Shown: positions 55,846 through 64,000 of the stretch, in pieces | How the letters are laid out: each line of letters opens with the position of its first letter | How positions within the stretch are numbered: the stretch's first letter is position 1 | Source of the DNA: Aliiruegeria sabulilitoris | GTDB taxonomy: Bacteria; Pseudomonadota; Alphaproteobacteria; Rhodobacterales; Rhodobacteraceae | DNA: 64,000 bases | NCBI RefSeq assembly: GCF_001558155.1 | Contig: NZ_LOAS01000012.1 | Coordinates: 62,001-126,000 of the forward strand | Direction: 5' to 3' | Program-made: the position numbers and the translations under genes | Notes under the pieces: generated by a model | The model's database searches: none | The model's input: the letters and a program-made list of their open reading frames with translations, nothing else | What the model was told of the DNA's origin: nothing

Positions 55846-56313
55846 ATGCGCAAGACACTGACCGCCGTGACCCTTTCCATGGCCCTCGCGGCCACAAGCT
55901 TTGTTCCCGGACAGGCCGTGGCGGGGGATCGTGAAGACCTCGCGGCCGTCCTTTTCGGGGCGAGCCTTCTTGCTATCGTGGCTGCCGCCGCGATGAACGA
56001 CGATGACGACAAGGATCGCAAGGCCCGCCCCCCGGTTGTGCAATACCAACCCGCCCCTGTCGTGACCGTGCAACCGCCCCAGCGGGTGGAGGTCAATCGG
56101 AGCCATACCCTTCCCGGCCAGTGTTCCCGGCAGTTCAATACACATGACGGCCAGCGCAACTTCATTATTAAGGATTGCCTGGAGCGGAACGGGGTGCGCG
56201 TGTCCAGCCTTCCGGGGCGTTGCGAACGCTCGATCGACATGCCAGGCCGCGGCCCGAGCCAGACCGGATGGTTCCAGGGCTGTCTGAACCGAGAGGGCTA
56301 CCGGTTTCGTTGA
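55846..56313 (+). CDS. Exported protein with conserved cysteine pairs
   Basis: The 155-residue precursor has a signal peptide (cleavage near AVAG), a hydrophobic stretch at about 32-45 (LFGASLLAIVAAAAM) with an Asp-rich DDDDK patch, and a C-terminal half with four cysteines in two CxxxxN-like motifs (LPGQCSRQFN / LPGRCERSID). AGGAGA precedes the ATG at 55846. No family recognised; the cysteine-rich repeat hints at a small disulfide fold seen in alphaproteobacterial envelope proteins. Confidence 0.68.
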   Translation: MRKTLTAVTLSMALAATSFVPGQAVAGDREDLAAVLFGASLLAIVAAAAMNDDDDKDRKARPPVVQYQPAPVVTVQPPQRVEVNRSHTLPGQCSRQFNTHDGQRNFIIKDCLERNGVRVSSLPGRCERSIDMPGRGPSQTGWFQGCLNREGYRFR

Positions 56314-56377
56314 GGCTGAAGATATGGGCGTGGCAATCGCGTGAGCAGCAGGCGAGGGCGGCCTTGCCCAAGCCGGG

Positions 56378-56411
56378 GCCGGGGCGACGGGGACCTCCTC
56401 GTCGCCCCGGC
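56378..56411. terminator. Strong hairpin after the exported-protein gene
   Basis: GCCGGGGCGACG pairs perfectly with CGTCGCCCCGGC around a ten-base loop, 64 bases after the stop. No T-run follows closely (TCTATTT), so termination efficiency is uncertain. Confidence 0.65.
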
Positions 56412-56497
56412 TCTATTTGGGCCGGTTCGGTGGAAAGCCGGTCAGGGCTCGCGTAGAAGCGATGCATCGGAAATGAAGCAAGAGGCTGGAGCCTGTC

Positions 56498-57694
56498 GTG
56501 AACGAACGGGTGGATGCGTTGATCGTCGGAGCCGGACCGGCGGGGTTGATGGCGGCCGAGTCGCTGGCGGATGCCGGCCATTCCGTGATCGTGGCCGAAG
56601 CCAAGCCCTCGGCGGGGCGCAAGCTGTTGATGGCGGGCAAATCCGGGCTGAACCTGACCAAGGATGAGCCAGCCGGGCGATTCCTCTACGCCTATGCAGA
56701 GGCAGCGGCGTGGTTGGCGCCGATGCTCGCGCAGTTCGGCCAGCAAGACGTGAAGGATTGGGCCGAAGCGCTTGGCAGCGAGATCTTTACCGGATCTGCG
56801 GGCCGCGTCTTTCCGAAGGAGATGAAGGCCTCGCCGCTGCTGCGCGCCTGGCTCAGGCGGCTGGGAGAGAAAGGTGTCGCGCTTCGGACCCGTTGGCGGT
56901 GGACCGGCTGGGACGGAGCCGAATGCCGGTTCGATACACCCGATGGGCCGCAAGGGGTTCGGGCCGATGCGACGGTTCTGGCTTTCGGCGGCGCAAGCTG
57001 GGCCCGACTGGGGTCGGACGGTGCCTGGGCCGCGAAACTGCAGGCAGCGGGGATCGGCCTTGACCCCTTCGCCCCGTCCAATGTCGGGCTTTGCGTCGAC
57101 TGGTCTCCGCATATTGAGCGGTATTTCGGCGCGCCGGTAAAAGGAGTGGCCTTGGTGGTCGGCGAGGCCCGTTATCGCGGCGAATTCGTTATTTCCCGCC
57201 ATGGTCTTGAAGGGAGCGGCATCTATGCGGTCAGCCGTCCGGCGCGCGAAGGGCGCCCGATCCTGATCGACCTGCTGCCGGACTGGCCCGTGGAGAAGGT
57301 TCAGGAACGGCTGTCCCGCCCGCGCGGCAAGGCCTCCATCAGCAATCATCTGCGCAAGAGCCTGCATCTCGATGCGGTGAAAGTCGCGCTGTTGCGGGAG
57401 TTCGGCGGACCGCTTCCCGATGGCGCGGCGCTGGCGCAACGGATCAAGGCGCTGCCACTTGCCCATGACGGGCCGAGGCCCATGGATGAAGCGATTTCGG
57501 TGGCCGGCGGCGTGCGGCGCGACGCGCTGGACGATCATCTGATGCTGAAACAGCGACCGGGCGTGTTCTGTGCCGGCGAGATGCTGTCCTGGGAGGCGCC
57601 CACGGGCGGCTACCTGCTGACGGCGTGCCTGTCGACCGGGCTATGGGCTGGGCGAGGGGCGGCGGAATGGCTGGAACGCAGCCATGACGCATGA
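56498..57694 (+). CDS. FAD-dependent oxidoreductase of the HI0933/YhiN family
   Basis: The 398-residue flavoprotein opens with the dinucleotide-binding GAGPAGLMAAESLADAG at about 11-27 and GRKLLMAGKSGLNLT, diagnostic of the HI0933/YhiN family, and ends with MLSWEAPTGGYLLTACLSTG. The start is a GTG at 56498. Substrate and role are unknown; it overlaps the HNH gene by 11 bases. Confidence 0.86.
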   Translation: MNERVDALIVGAGPAGLMAAESLADAGHSVIVAEAKPSAGRKLLMAGKSGLNLTKDEPAGRFLYAYAEAAAWLAPMLAQFGQQDVKDWAEALGSEIFTGSAGRVFPKEMKASPLLRAWLRRLGEKGVALRTRWRWTGWDGAECRFDTPDGPQGVRADATVLAFGGASWARLGSDGAWAAKLQAAGIGLDPFAPSNVGLCVDWSPHIERYFGAPVKGVALVVGEARYRGEFVISRHGLEGSGIYAVSRPAREGRPILIDLLPDWPVEKVQERLSRPRGKASISNHLRKSLHLDAVKVALLREFGGPLPDGAALAQRIKALPLAHDGPRPMDEAISVAGGVRRDALDDHLMLKQRPGVFCAGEMLSWEAPTGGYLLTACLSTGLWAGRGAAEWLERSHDA

Positions 57695-57986
57695 GACGGG
57701 CGCTCCCGTCTGCCCGCTCTGCGGCCGGCCCATCCCGGCGGATGTGCGTCAAAGCCTCCACCACCTCGTGCCGAAACTGCGTGGCGGAAAGGGTGGGGCG
57801 ACGGTGCTGCTGCACCAGATCTGTCACAACGAGATCCATGCCACGCTCTCCGAGACCGAACTGGCGCGCAACTACAGCAGCATCGAGGCGCTCCGGGCGC
57901 ATCCCCGGATCGAGAAATTCATTCGTTGGATCAGCCGTCGGCCGCCGGAATTCTATTCCAGAACCCCGGGTCCGCGCCGCCGCTAG
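57684..57986 (+). CDS. HNH endonuclease-domain protein
   Basis: The 100-residue protein has a zinc-binding CPLCG near residue 10, HHLVPKLRGGKGG and LHQICHNEIHATL, which together give the HNH metal and catalytic histidines. Small HNH proteins of this type are common and mostly uncharacterised. It starts inside the preceding gene, implying translational coupling. Confidence 0.78.
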   Translation: MTHETGAPVCPLCGRPIPADVRQSLHHLVPKLRGGKGGATVLLHQICHNEIHATLSETELARNYSSIEALRAHPRIEKFIRWISRRPPEFYSRTPGPRRR

Positions 57987-57988
57987 CG

Positions 57989-58618
57989 TCAGCCGGGGAT
58001 CATCGCCTTGATCCCCTTACGGATCTCGGGCGGCGCGGCGCAGACGGCTTCGCTCAGCGCATTCACCGTCTCCGCAAGCGCCTCCTTCTCGACGATCCTG
58101 TCCACGAGGCCCCAGTCACAGGCCGTGGCGGCGTCGATCTTCTGGCTGGCCATCAGGATCATCCGCGCGCGCGCCGGACCGATGAGGGCGGCGAGGCGAC
58201 CCGGATCGGAGGGTTGCGGCAGGAAACCCAGTTTCATCACGGGGTAGAAAAACCTGGCCTCCGGCACGGCCACGCGCAGGTCACAAGCCAGCGCCATGCC
58301 AAAGGCGCCACCGGCAAGCGTGCCGTTCAGTGCCGCAATGGTCAGGCAGGGCATGCTGGCGATACGGGAGGACACCCGCTCCCAGATGCCGTCCGTCGCC
58401 AGTCCGGCACGCGCCTCCTCAAGGTCGGCCCCGGCGGAGAACACCTTGCCCTCGCCGGTCAGAACCAGTGCGGCAACGCCGGCCTGCTCGGCCTCGGCGG
58501 TGGCGGTCTCAACAGCGCGCAGCATGTCGCGGGTGAGCGAGTTGGCCTTGTCGGGGCGGTTGATCCGCAGGGTCCAGACCTGGGCCTCGCCCTGCGTTTC
58601 GCGGATTACGTCAATCAT
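57989..58618 (-). CDS. Enoyl-CoA hydratase/isomerase family protein
   Basis: The 209-residue protein has the crotonase fold: RINRPDKANSLT, VFSAGADLEEA and ALNGTLAGGAFGMALACDLRV (cut to under 20 here) forming the oxyanion hole. It is shorter than typical ECH (about 260), mainly at the C terminus. The ATG at 58618 overlaps the SDR stop by four bases. The substrate acyl-CoA is unknown. Confidence 0.85.
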   Translation of the reverse strand: MIDVIRETQGEAQVWTLRINRPDKANSLTRDMLRAVETATAEAEQAGVAALVLTGEGKVFSAGADLEEARAGLATDGIWERVSSRIASMPCLTIAALNGTLAGGAFGMALACDLRVAVPEARFFYPVMKLGFLPQPSDPGRLAALIGPARARMILMASQKIDAATACDWGLVDRIVEKEALAETVNALSEAVCAAPPEIRKGIKAMIPG

Positions 58619-59370
58619 TCGATTACTCCCACGCGGCGACGGATCGCTTCGTCGCGCAGCGAAATTTCCTGTCCGATGAACTCGTCGGCATCCACGCCGC
58701 ACATCCATAGCAGCGCCTCGGCGGGCCATTCGGGTGGGATGTGGTCGTTCCAGTCCAGCTTGCTCACCGGGTTGATGCCGCTCTTCTTGATCACGCGCTG
58801 CATCTCGGTAGCCACGGTGCCGGGGCTCAGCCCCATCGCGCGGATACCTGCCTGGGCATATTCCTTGTCGAGCGAGCGGGTCAGCATCGCCGCGCCCGCC
58901 TTTGAGGCGCAATAGCCGCTCCATGCCTCGACCGGCCCGTGCGCGGCGCCGGAACTGATGGTGATCACGGTGCCGCCGCCCTGCGACAGCATCACGGGCA
59001 GAACGGCCCGCATACCGTAAAATACCCCCTTGAGGTTCACGTCGATTGCCTGGCCCCAGCTTTCGGGATCCGCGTCGGCCAAGTGCACGATCGGATCGAT
59101 CACACCGGCATTGTTTATCAGCACATCGACGCGGCCGAAGGTGCTCGCGGTGGCCTGCACCGCCGCTTCAACCTCCCAGTAGCGGCTGATCTCGCAGGGA
59201 ATTGCCAGCGCCGCCTCTCCGATGTCGCCCGCCAGCGTGGCCAGTTCGTCCCGGCTGCGCGACACCAGCGCCACTTTCGCGCCGGCGCGGGCAAAAACCC
59301 GGGCGGCGGCCGCTCCTATGCCCCGGCTCGCGCCGGTAATCAGCACCACCTTGCCGGTCATGTCGGTCAT
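58615..59370 (-). CDS. SDR-family oxidoreductase, coupled to enoyl-CoA hydratase gene
   Basis: The 251-residue SDR has TGASRGIGAA at about 12-21, NNAGV, the active-site Ser in TISSGAA and YCASK as Tyr-x3-Lys. GAGGAAAAAC precedes the ATG at 59370; the longer frame upstream has no support. With the hydratase it may process a hydroxyacyl- or oxoacyl-CoA. Confidence 0.86.
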   Translation of the reverse strand: MTDMTGKVVLITGASRGIGAAAARVFARAGAKVALVSRSRDELATLAGDIGEAALAIPCEISRYWEVEAAVQATASTFGRVDVLINNAGVIDPIVHLADADPESWGQAIDVNLKGVFYGMRAVLPVMLSQGGGTVITISSGAAHGPVEAWSGYCASKAGAAMLTRSLDKEYAQAGIRAMGLSPGTVATEMQRVIKKSGINPVSKLDWNDHIPPEWPAEALLWMCGVDADEFIGQEISLRDEAIRRRVGVIE

Positions 59371-59515
59371 GTTTTTCCTCACCAAATTGCTCGCGCTTCC
59401 GTTACCCATGCCAATTTTATTATTACAAAGAAAGAGCTTTCGGCCTATGCCCTTGACCGTGTTCGCCCTCTGTCCGACAGTCGAGGAGGGTTTTCCAAAG
59501 GAAGGGTGTTTCAAT

Positions 59516-61030
59516 ATGAAACCGTGGATTCTCGGCGGTGTATCGGCCGCAGCATTGATTACGATTCCTTGTGCGGGGTGGAGCCTCACGGCGCAGGAGG
59601 CCTGGCAGAGCTGGCAGGACGCCGCCCAGAGCTACGGCCAGGAACTGACCAATGACGGCGAAGCGATGATGGACGGCAAGCTCACCGTCCGCGGTGTCGC
59701 CATGTCGACCGACATGGAGGGTACACGCCTGGACATGAGGGTCGAGGAGCTCGTATTCGCCGAGCAGGGCGATGGGTCAGTCATGATTACCATGTCCGAA
59801 ACCATCCCGGTCACTGCATCTGGTGTCGATCCGGACTCGGGCGAGGAACTCGATGTCTCGTTGATGATCGAGCAGTCGGGCCTTGCGATGACGGCCTCCG
59901 ATGCCGATGGCGGCACGGATTTTGCCTATGACGCACCCTCGCTGATGATGAAAATCGCCGACATGAAGATCGACGATGAGGCCTTCCCGATGGTTCTGGA
60001 AGTGGCGCTTACGGACACGTCCGGGACCTATTCCGTCGGTTCGGGGGCAGGCACGCCCGTCGAATCCGCTTTCGAGGCCGCCGGTGTCGACCTGAAGATG
60101 GACGTTGCCGATCCCGAAGGCACGGGAAAGATGGTCTTCACGGCGAATATGGAAGGGCTGACCACGAGTTCGCTTGCTCAAGGCTTCAACGACCTCGATC
60201 CCGAGGACATGGCCAGGATGTTGAACCAGGGCTTCGCGGTCGAGGGCGGCGGCAAATACGGGCCGGTCAATTTCGACATGGCTTTCGAGGAAGATGGCAC
60301 CAGCATGCTGGCGACGGGCTCGCTCACGGGTGGGGGCGTCGGCATCACCATGAATGGCGACGGAATCAGCTACGAGATCGGGTATGAAGGGCTGGATCTG
60401 AAGCTGTCCGGCTCCGAAATTCCGATGCCGCAAGTGACGGCAAAGGCCGATGTGCTGTCGACCTCCTTTGCCTTCCCGGTTCTGGTCAGCGAGGCCGTTT
60501 CGCCTTTTGCTTTCCGCGTGGCTATCGAAGGTTTGCAGGTGGGCGAGGAGATCTGGTCAATGATCGATCCGGCTGCGGTCCTGCCACGCGATCCGGCCAG
60601 CCTGATCGTGGATATGGCTGGAACCGGCCGCTGGATGATGGATATCTTCGACGAAGAAGCCATGATGGCGCTTGACGACGCGCAGGCGCCCGGCGAGGTC
60701 GAAACGGTGGAAGTGAAGGAGTTGAAGCTGGCCATCGGCGGTGCCGAACTGACCGGCAATGGTGCCTTCACCCTCGACAATACGGACCTTCAGACATTTG
60801 ACGGCATGCCGCGGCCCGAAGGCACGGCGAATCTGCGCCTGCTCGGCGGCAACGGCCTGCTCGACAAGCTGACCCAGATGGGGCTCGTGCCGCAGGATCA
60901 GGTGATGATGGTCCGGATGATGTCCGGCATGCTCGCCAAGCCCGGTTCACAGCCGGATGAACTCCTCTCCGAGATCACCATCGACGCAAACGGGCAGGTT
61001 CTGATCAACGGCGCACCGCTGCCCTTCTGA
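59516..61030 (+). CDS. DUF2125 exported protein
   Basis: The 504-residue precursor has a signal peptide (cleavage after about residue 26), then a beta-rich body with many Met and acidic residues (for example GTRLDMRVEELVFAEQGDGS), matching the DUF2125 family of alphaproteobacteria. The family is thought to be envelope-located and AsmA/YdgA-like; function is unknown. AAGGAAGG lies a few bases before the ATG at 59516. A terminator follows. Confidence 0.82.
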   Translation: MKPWILGGVSAAALITIPCAGWSLTAQEAWQSWQDAAQSYGQELTNDGEAMMDGKLTVRGVAMSTDMEGTRLDMRVEELVFAEQGDGSVMITMSETIPVTASGVDPDSGEELDVSLMIEQSGLAMTASDADGGTDFAYDAPSLMMKIADMKIDDEAFPMVLEVALTDTSGTYSVGSGAGTPVESAFEAAGVDLKMDVADPEGTGKMVFTANMEGLTTSSLAQGFNDLDPEDMARMLNQGFAVEGGGKYGPVNFDMAFEEDGTSMLATGSLTGGGVGITMNGDGISYEIGYEGLDLKLSGSEIPMPQVTAKADVLSTSFAFPVLVSEAVSPFAFRVAIEGLQVGEEIWSMIDPAAVLPRDPASLIVDMAGTGRWMMDIFDEEAMMALDDAQAPGEVETVEVKELKLAIGGAELTGNGAFTLDNTDLQTFDGMPRPEGTANLRLLGGNGLLDKLTQMGLVPQDQVMMVRMMSGMLAKPGSQPDELLSEITIDANGQVLINGAPLPF

Positions 61031-61052
61031 GCGTATTTCAACCAATCGAGAG

Positions 61053-61079
61053 CGGCCGGCCAGAGAGGTCGGCCGTTTT
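61053..61079 (+). terminator. Intrinsic terminator after the DUF2125 gene
   Basis: CGGCCGGCC-AGAGA-GGTCGGCCG then TTTT: a nine-pair stem with one mismatch, directly after the stop codon. Confidence 0.75.
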
Positions 61080-61121
61080 CCTCTCGCCACGCTTGACCGG
61101 GCATGAGCTGCCCTGCATAAG

Positions 61122-61136
61122 CGTTACGAGATAACA
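61122..61136. promoter_or_regulatory. Candidate second Zur box
   Basis: CGTTACGAGATAACA agrees at 11 of 15 positions with the znuA/zur operator core TGTTATGTTATAACA, including an exact ATAACA right half. It lies 19 bases before the DUF2796 ATG, in the place expected of an operator. This is a by-eye match to one known box only. Confidence 0.6.
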
Positions 61137-61154
61137 TTTCATTTTGAGGCGTCG

Positions 61155-61736
61155 ATGAGATTTACCGTTCTTTCGGTTTTCGCTATTTCCGCAGCCGGGG
61201 CAGCCCTCGCTCAGGATATGCACCAGCACGAGGCCCATGTGCATGGCACGGGCGCGCTCGATATCGCGGTCGAAGGCAAGAACATCCTCATGGAATTGCG
61301 CGCTCCCGGTGCCGATATCGTGGGTTTCGAGCATCCGGCGCGGGACGTCGAGGACAAGGCCGCCGTTGCGCTGGCGTTGAACCTTTTGTCCAACCCTGGG
61401 GACCTGTTCGTTCTGGACGTGGCGGCAGGCTGCGATTTCGTCGCCGCGGAAGCGGAGTTACACGGCAAAACGTCCGAAGACGATGCCCATGACGAGGGCG
61501 AAGGTGAAGAGAACGAGCATGCCCACGAGGAAGGCGCAGGCGAGCATTCGGAGTTTCACGCCGAATACGTTCTGATTTGCGAACGCATCGATCGGCTTGA
61601 AACCGTCTCCCTGAATTACTTCAAGGCCTTCGAACGTGCGCAAGCGCTTGAGGTTCAGGCGATCTCGGACAAGGGTAGTTTCGGTGCCGAACTGACACGC
61701 GATGCACCGGTGCTGAAGCTGGAAGGGCGGATCTGA
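61155..61736 (+). CDS. DUF2796 zinc-binding exported protein (ZrgA-like)
   Basis: The 193-residue precursor has a signal peptide (AAGAALAQ), the HQHEAHVHGTGALDIAVEG opening typical of DUF2796, and an acidic His-rich loop near 108-135 (DDAHDEGEGEENEHAHEEG) likely to bind zinc. DUF2796 includes Vibrio ZrgA, the zinc-binding part of a Zur-controlled zinc uptake system. It is followed at once by an ABC ATPase and permease, as in zrg loci, and preceded by a candidate Zur box. Confidence 0.88.
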   Translation: MRFTVLSVFAISAAGAALAQDMHQHEAHVHGTGALDIAVEGKNILMELRAPGADIVGFEHPARDVEDKAAVALALNLLSNPGDLFVLDVAAGCDFVAAEAELHGKTSEDDAHDEGEGEENEHAHEEGAGEHSEFHAEYVLICERIDRLETVSLNYFKAFERAQALEVQAISDKGSFGAELTRDAPVLKLEGRI

Positions 61737-61744
61737 TTTCGGAC

Positions 61745-62461
61745 ATGACGGCGAGCGAAACGGGGACAGAAAACGCCATCTACATGTCCGGCGTGGAGTT
61801 CGCATGGAGCGGCACGCCGCGTTTTCAGATGTCGATTGCCGAACTGGCCGTTCCTTCGGGCCAGACGGTGTTCCTGCTGGGAGAGAGCGGCTCCGGGAAA
61901 TCGACGCTTCTCAGCCTCATCTGCGGGATCAACCAGCCTTCGGATGGTTGGATCGAGGTCGCCGGACAGGATATCGTCATCATGAAAGGCGCGGCGCGGG
62001 ACCGGTTTCGCGCCGAGCAGATCGGCGTGATCTTCCAAATGTTCAACCTGTTGCCCTATGCAACGGCGCTCGACAACATCCTGTTGCCGCTGCGCTTTGC
62101 CCCGGAACGGCGGCGGCGTTGCCCCGACGGGCGCGGTGAAGCGCTGCGGTTGGCCGAGGCGCTCGGTCTGCCGACGGCGCTTGTCGAACGCACGCAGGCA
62201 GCCGCGCTCAGCACCGGCCAACAGCAGCGCGTCGCGGTCGCCCGAGCACTGATAGGCCAGCCGCAGATCATCATTGCCGACGAGCCGACCTCGGCGCTCG
62301 ATGCCAATGCGCAAACGGCCTTTCTCGATCTGCTCTTTGAACAGGTACACCAGATGGGCGCGACATTGCTGCTCGTCAGCCACGATATCCGCCTGGCCGA
62401 ACGGTTTGACCGGCGTCTCGACATTCAAGATATCGCCGTCGTTCGGAGAGACACCACATGA
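61745..62461 (+). CDS. ABC transporter ATP-binding protein (MacB/LolD type)
   Basis: The 238-residue ATPase has Walker A GESGSGKST near residue 45, the signature LSTGQQQR with Thr in place of the usual Gly, and Walker B IIIADEPTSALD. It would power the FtsX-type permease downstream, with which it overlaps by four bases. In zrg-type loci this pair accompanies the DUF2796 zinc-binding protein. Confidence 0.9.
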   Translation: MTASETGTENAIYMSGVEFAWSGTPRFQMSIAELAVPSGQTVFLLGESGSGKSTLLSLICGINQPSDGWIEVAGQDIVIMKGAARDRFRAEQIGVIFQMFNLLPYATALDNILLPLRFAPERRRRCPDGRGEALRLAEALGLPTALVERTQAAALSTGQQQRVAVARALIGQPQIIIADEPTSALDANAQTAFLDLLFEQVHQMGATLLLVSHDIRLAERFDRRLDIQDIAVVRRDTT

Positions 62462-63708
62462 TCCTCCTCCGCCTCGCCATCCGGTCGCTTTTCAGCCGGC
62501 GTTTCACCGTCGGGCTGACGGTCTTTGCCATCGCGCTCTCCGTGGCGCTGTTCCTCGGAGTGGAAAAGGTCCGAACCGGCGCGCGCACCAGCTTTGCCGA
62601 CACGATCTCGGGGACGGACCTGATCGTCGGTGCGCGTACGGGCGGTGTGCAATTGCTGCTCTACTCGGTCTTTCGTATCGGCAATGCGACCAACAATATC
62701 GGCTGGGACAGCTACCAACAAATCGCCGCGCGCCCGGAAGTGGACTGGATCGTGCCGATTTCACTGGGGGATTCGCATCGCGGCTTCCGGGTGATGGGCA
62801 CCAGCGCGGAATACTTCGCCCGCTACCGGTATCGCGGCGGCCGGTCGCTCGAATTTGCCAAGGGCGCCGGGCTGGAGGATCTGTTCGACACAGTGATCGG
62901 CGCGGATGTGGCGCGGGATCTGGGCTACCGGATCGGCGATCCCATCGTGGTCTCGCACGGGCTGGCTTCCTTCACCGAGCATGACGACAAACCGTTTCGC
63001 GTCGCTGGCATTTTGCAGAAAACCGGCACCCCGGTGGACCGCACGGTCATCGTCGGCCTTGAAGCAATAAGCGCGATCCATCTGGATTGGAAAAATGGCG
63101 CAAGATCGGCCAATCCGCTCTCCGCCGACGAGGTGCGGGCGATGGATCTTGCGCCCGACAGCATCACAGCGGCGATGCTGGGCGTGAAATCGCGGATGCA
63201 GGTGTTCCGCCTGCAACGCGACATCAACGAGTTCGGGGCCGAGCCGTTGCTGGCGATTCTGCCCGGCGTTGCGCTGCAGGAGCTTTGGCAGATCGTCGGC
63301 GTGGCCGAATCCGCGCTGGTCGGCGTTTCCGCCATGGTGGTTGCGACAGCACTTCTAGGCATGGCGGCGATGATCTTTGCCGGGCTGAACGAACGGCGGC
63401 GGGAAATGGCGATCTTTCGATCCGTCGGCGCGCGACCGGGGGTGATCCTTGGCATGTTGATGCTTGAGGCGCTGCTCATCGCATTAGCGGGGGCGCTGCT
63501 CGGGCTGGCCCTGCTCTATCTGGGGCTAGTGGTGGCGCGCCCGTGGGTGGACGCAGCCTTCGGGCTCTACCTGCCGCTCACGGCGCCGGGCAGGTTCGAG
63601 GCAAGCTGGATCGGCGTAATCGTGCTGGCCGGCGGGCTGGTGGGGTTGTTCCCCGCCATTCGGGCCTATCGAATGTCGCTTGCCGATGGCATGACTGTTC
63701 GGAACTGA
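62458..63708 (+). CDS. ABC transporter permease (FtsX/MacB type)
   Basis: The 416-residue permease has an N-terminal membrane segment (SRRFTVGLTVFAIALSVALF), a large periplasmic MacB-like domain, and three C-terminal membrane segments around GLNERRREMAIFRSVGARPG. It pairs with the ATPase upstream. MacB-type permeases work mechanically on periplasmic partners rather than as classical pores. Confidence 0.9.
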   Translation: MILLRLAIRSLFSRRFTVGLTVFAIALSVALFLGVEKVRTGARTSFADTISGTDLIVGARTGGVQLLLYSVFRIGNATNNIGWDSYQQIAARPEVDWIVPISLGDSHRGFRVMGTSAEYFARYRYRGGRSLEFAKGAGLEDLFDTVIGADVARDLGYRIGDPIVVSHGLASFTEHDDKPFRVAGILQKTGTPVDRTVIVGLEAISAIHLDWKNGARSANPLSADEVRAMDLAPDSITAAMLGVKSRMQVFRLQRDINEFGAEPLLAILPGVALQELWQIVGVAESALVGVSAMVVATALLGMAAMIFAGLNERRREMAIFRSVGARPGVILGMLMLEALLIALAGALLGLALLYLGLVVARPWVDAAFGLYLPLTAPGRFEASWIGVIVLAGGLVGLFPAIRAYRMSLADGMTVRN

Positions 63709-63727
63709 ACTGGACAAGGAAACGCGC

Positions 63728-64000
63728 GTGAAAAGGGGCATTGCAGCTCTCGTGGCTTTGGTGATCGGGTATTCCAGCCCGGTCCATGCCTGCAGCTTCC
63801 ATACCTATTTGCCGGAGATGACGGTGATCGACCGGCTGATGATGACGGAAAACGTCGTCCTGGCGCGGCCTGCTGCCGACGATCCCTTTCGTTTCGAGGC
63901 CGTCGAGGCACTGGAAGGCACCCTGGAGCAGGCCGATCTTCCGACACTTGTCGACAGTTCCACACGGCGACGGCTCGCGGCCAATCCGGAGGACGCCGTT
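63728..64000 (+). CDS. Exported protein of the zinc locus, cut by the right window edge
   Basis: From a GTG at 63728, with AAGGAAA seven bases upstream, the frame is open to the edge (91 codons). It starts MKRGIAALVALVIGYSSPVHA, a signal peptide, then CSFHTYLPEM and VVLARPAADDPF. It lies 19 bases after the permease and is therefore probably part of the same unit. Family not recognised; a ZrgE-like accessory role is only a guess by position. Confidence 0.65.
   Translation, partial: MKRGIAALVALVIGYSSPVHACSFHTYLPEMTVIDRLMMTENVVLARPAADDPFRFEAVEALEGTLEQADLPTLVDSSTRRRLAANPEDAV

Noticed and set aside
1-64000. CRISPR arrays, restriction-modification, toxin-antitoxin or prophage modules
   Set aside because: No regular spaced repeats, cas-like genes, methylase or integrase motifs were found on reading both strands; the HNH protein alone does not make a defence system.

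Overview
This window is chromosomal DNA from a GC-rich alphaproteobacterium, most likely Rhodobacteraceae (Roseobacter group). The basis is gene content and order: a SPOR lipoprotein–dacC–tmk–holB–tatD–metallo-hydrolase block, a DUF2125 protein, TRAP and spermidine/putrescine-type ABC uptake systems, an iron-sulfur photolyase/cryptochrome and the arrangement of the flagellar genes. No species is claimed. No prophage, CRISPR array, insertion sequence or plasmid gene was recognised, and apart from the two genes cut by the window edges no clearly broken gene was seen.

Layout. 1-2.7 kb: an edge-truncated NTF2-like protein, an FeS-type photolyase and an SDR that overlaps it. 3-8.8 kb: a TRAP transporter (dctP, dctQ, dctM) divergent from an AGE-family sugar isomerase/epimerase, plus an RbsD/FucU-type mutarotase and an SDR, probably one sugar-utilisation locus. 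9.5-16.6 kb: tRNA-Ser(UGA), then a compact plus-strand housekeeping operon (SPOR lipoprotein, D,D-carboxypeptidase, dTMP kinase, DNA polymerase III delta', TatD, metallo-hydrolase, AEC permease), ending at a multi-hairpin palindromic element. 16.8-21.5 kb: a polyamine-type ABC uptake operon. 21.7-24.8 kb: znuA divergent from zur-znuC-znuB around a palindromic Zur box. 24.9-30.7 kb: a DUF2892 membrane protein, a chemoreceptor, a gene-poor stretch with a DUF1566 protein, and TrkH. 31-42.9 kb: a polysaccharide tyrosine autokinase, the glycerol regulon glpR/glpDK, UDP-glucose dehydrogenase with a GT2/LAB_N/GT39 lipid-linked glycosylation set, and a LacI-family regulator.

43-54 kb is a flagellar block: flgB-flgC-fliE-fliQ-flgF-flgG-flgA-flgH-fliL on the minus strand, fliI divergent, and a second minus operon encoding a lytic-transglycosylase-like protein, flhA, fliR, flhB and a small helical protein in a FliJ-like position. 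54.2-56.4 kb holds three small exported proteins around a membrane-anchored winged-helix protein that looks like a ToxR-type regulator. 56.5-61 kb has a flavoprotein, an HNH protein, an enoyl-CoA hydratase/SDR pair and a DUF2125 protein. 61.1 kb to the right edge is a DUF2796 (ZrgA-like) protein, a MacB/LolD-type ATPase, an FtsX-type permease and an exported protein cut by the edge. A sequence resembling the znuA/zur box precedes it, so a second zinc-acquisition system under Zur control is the most interesting prediction here.
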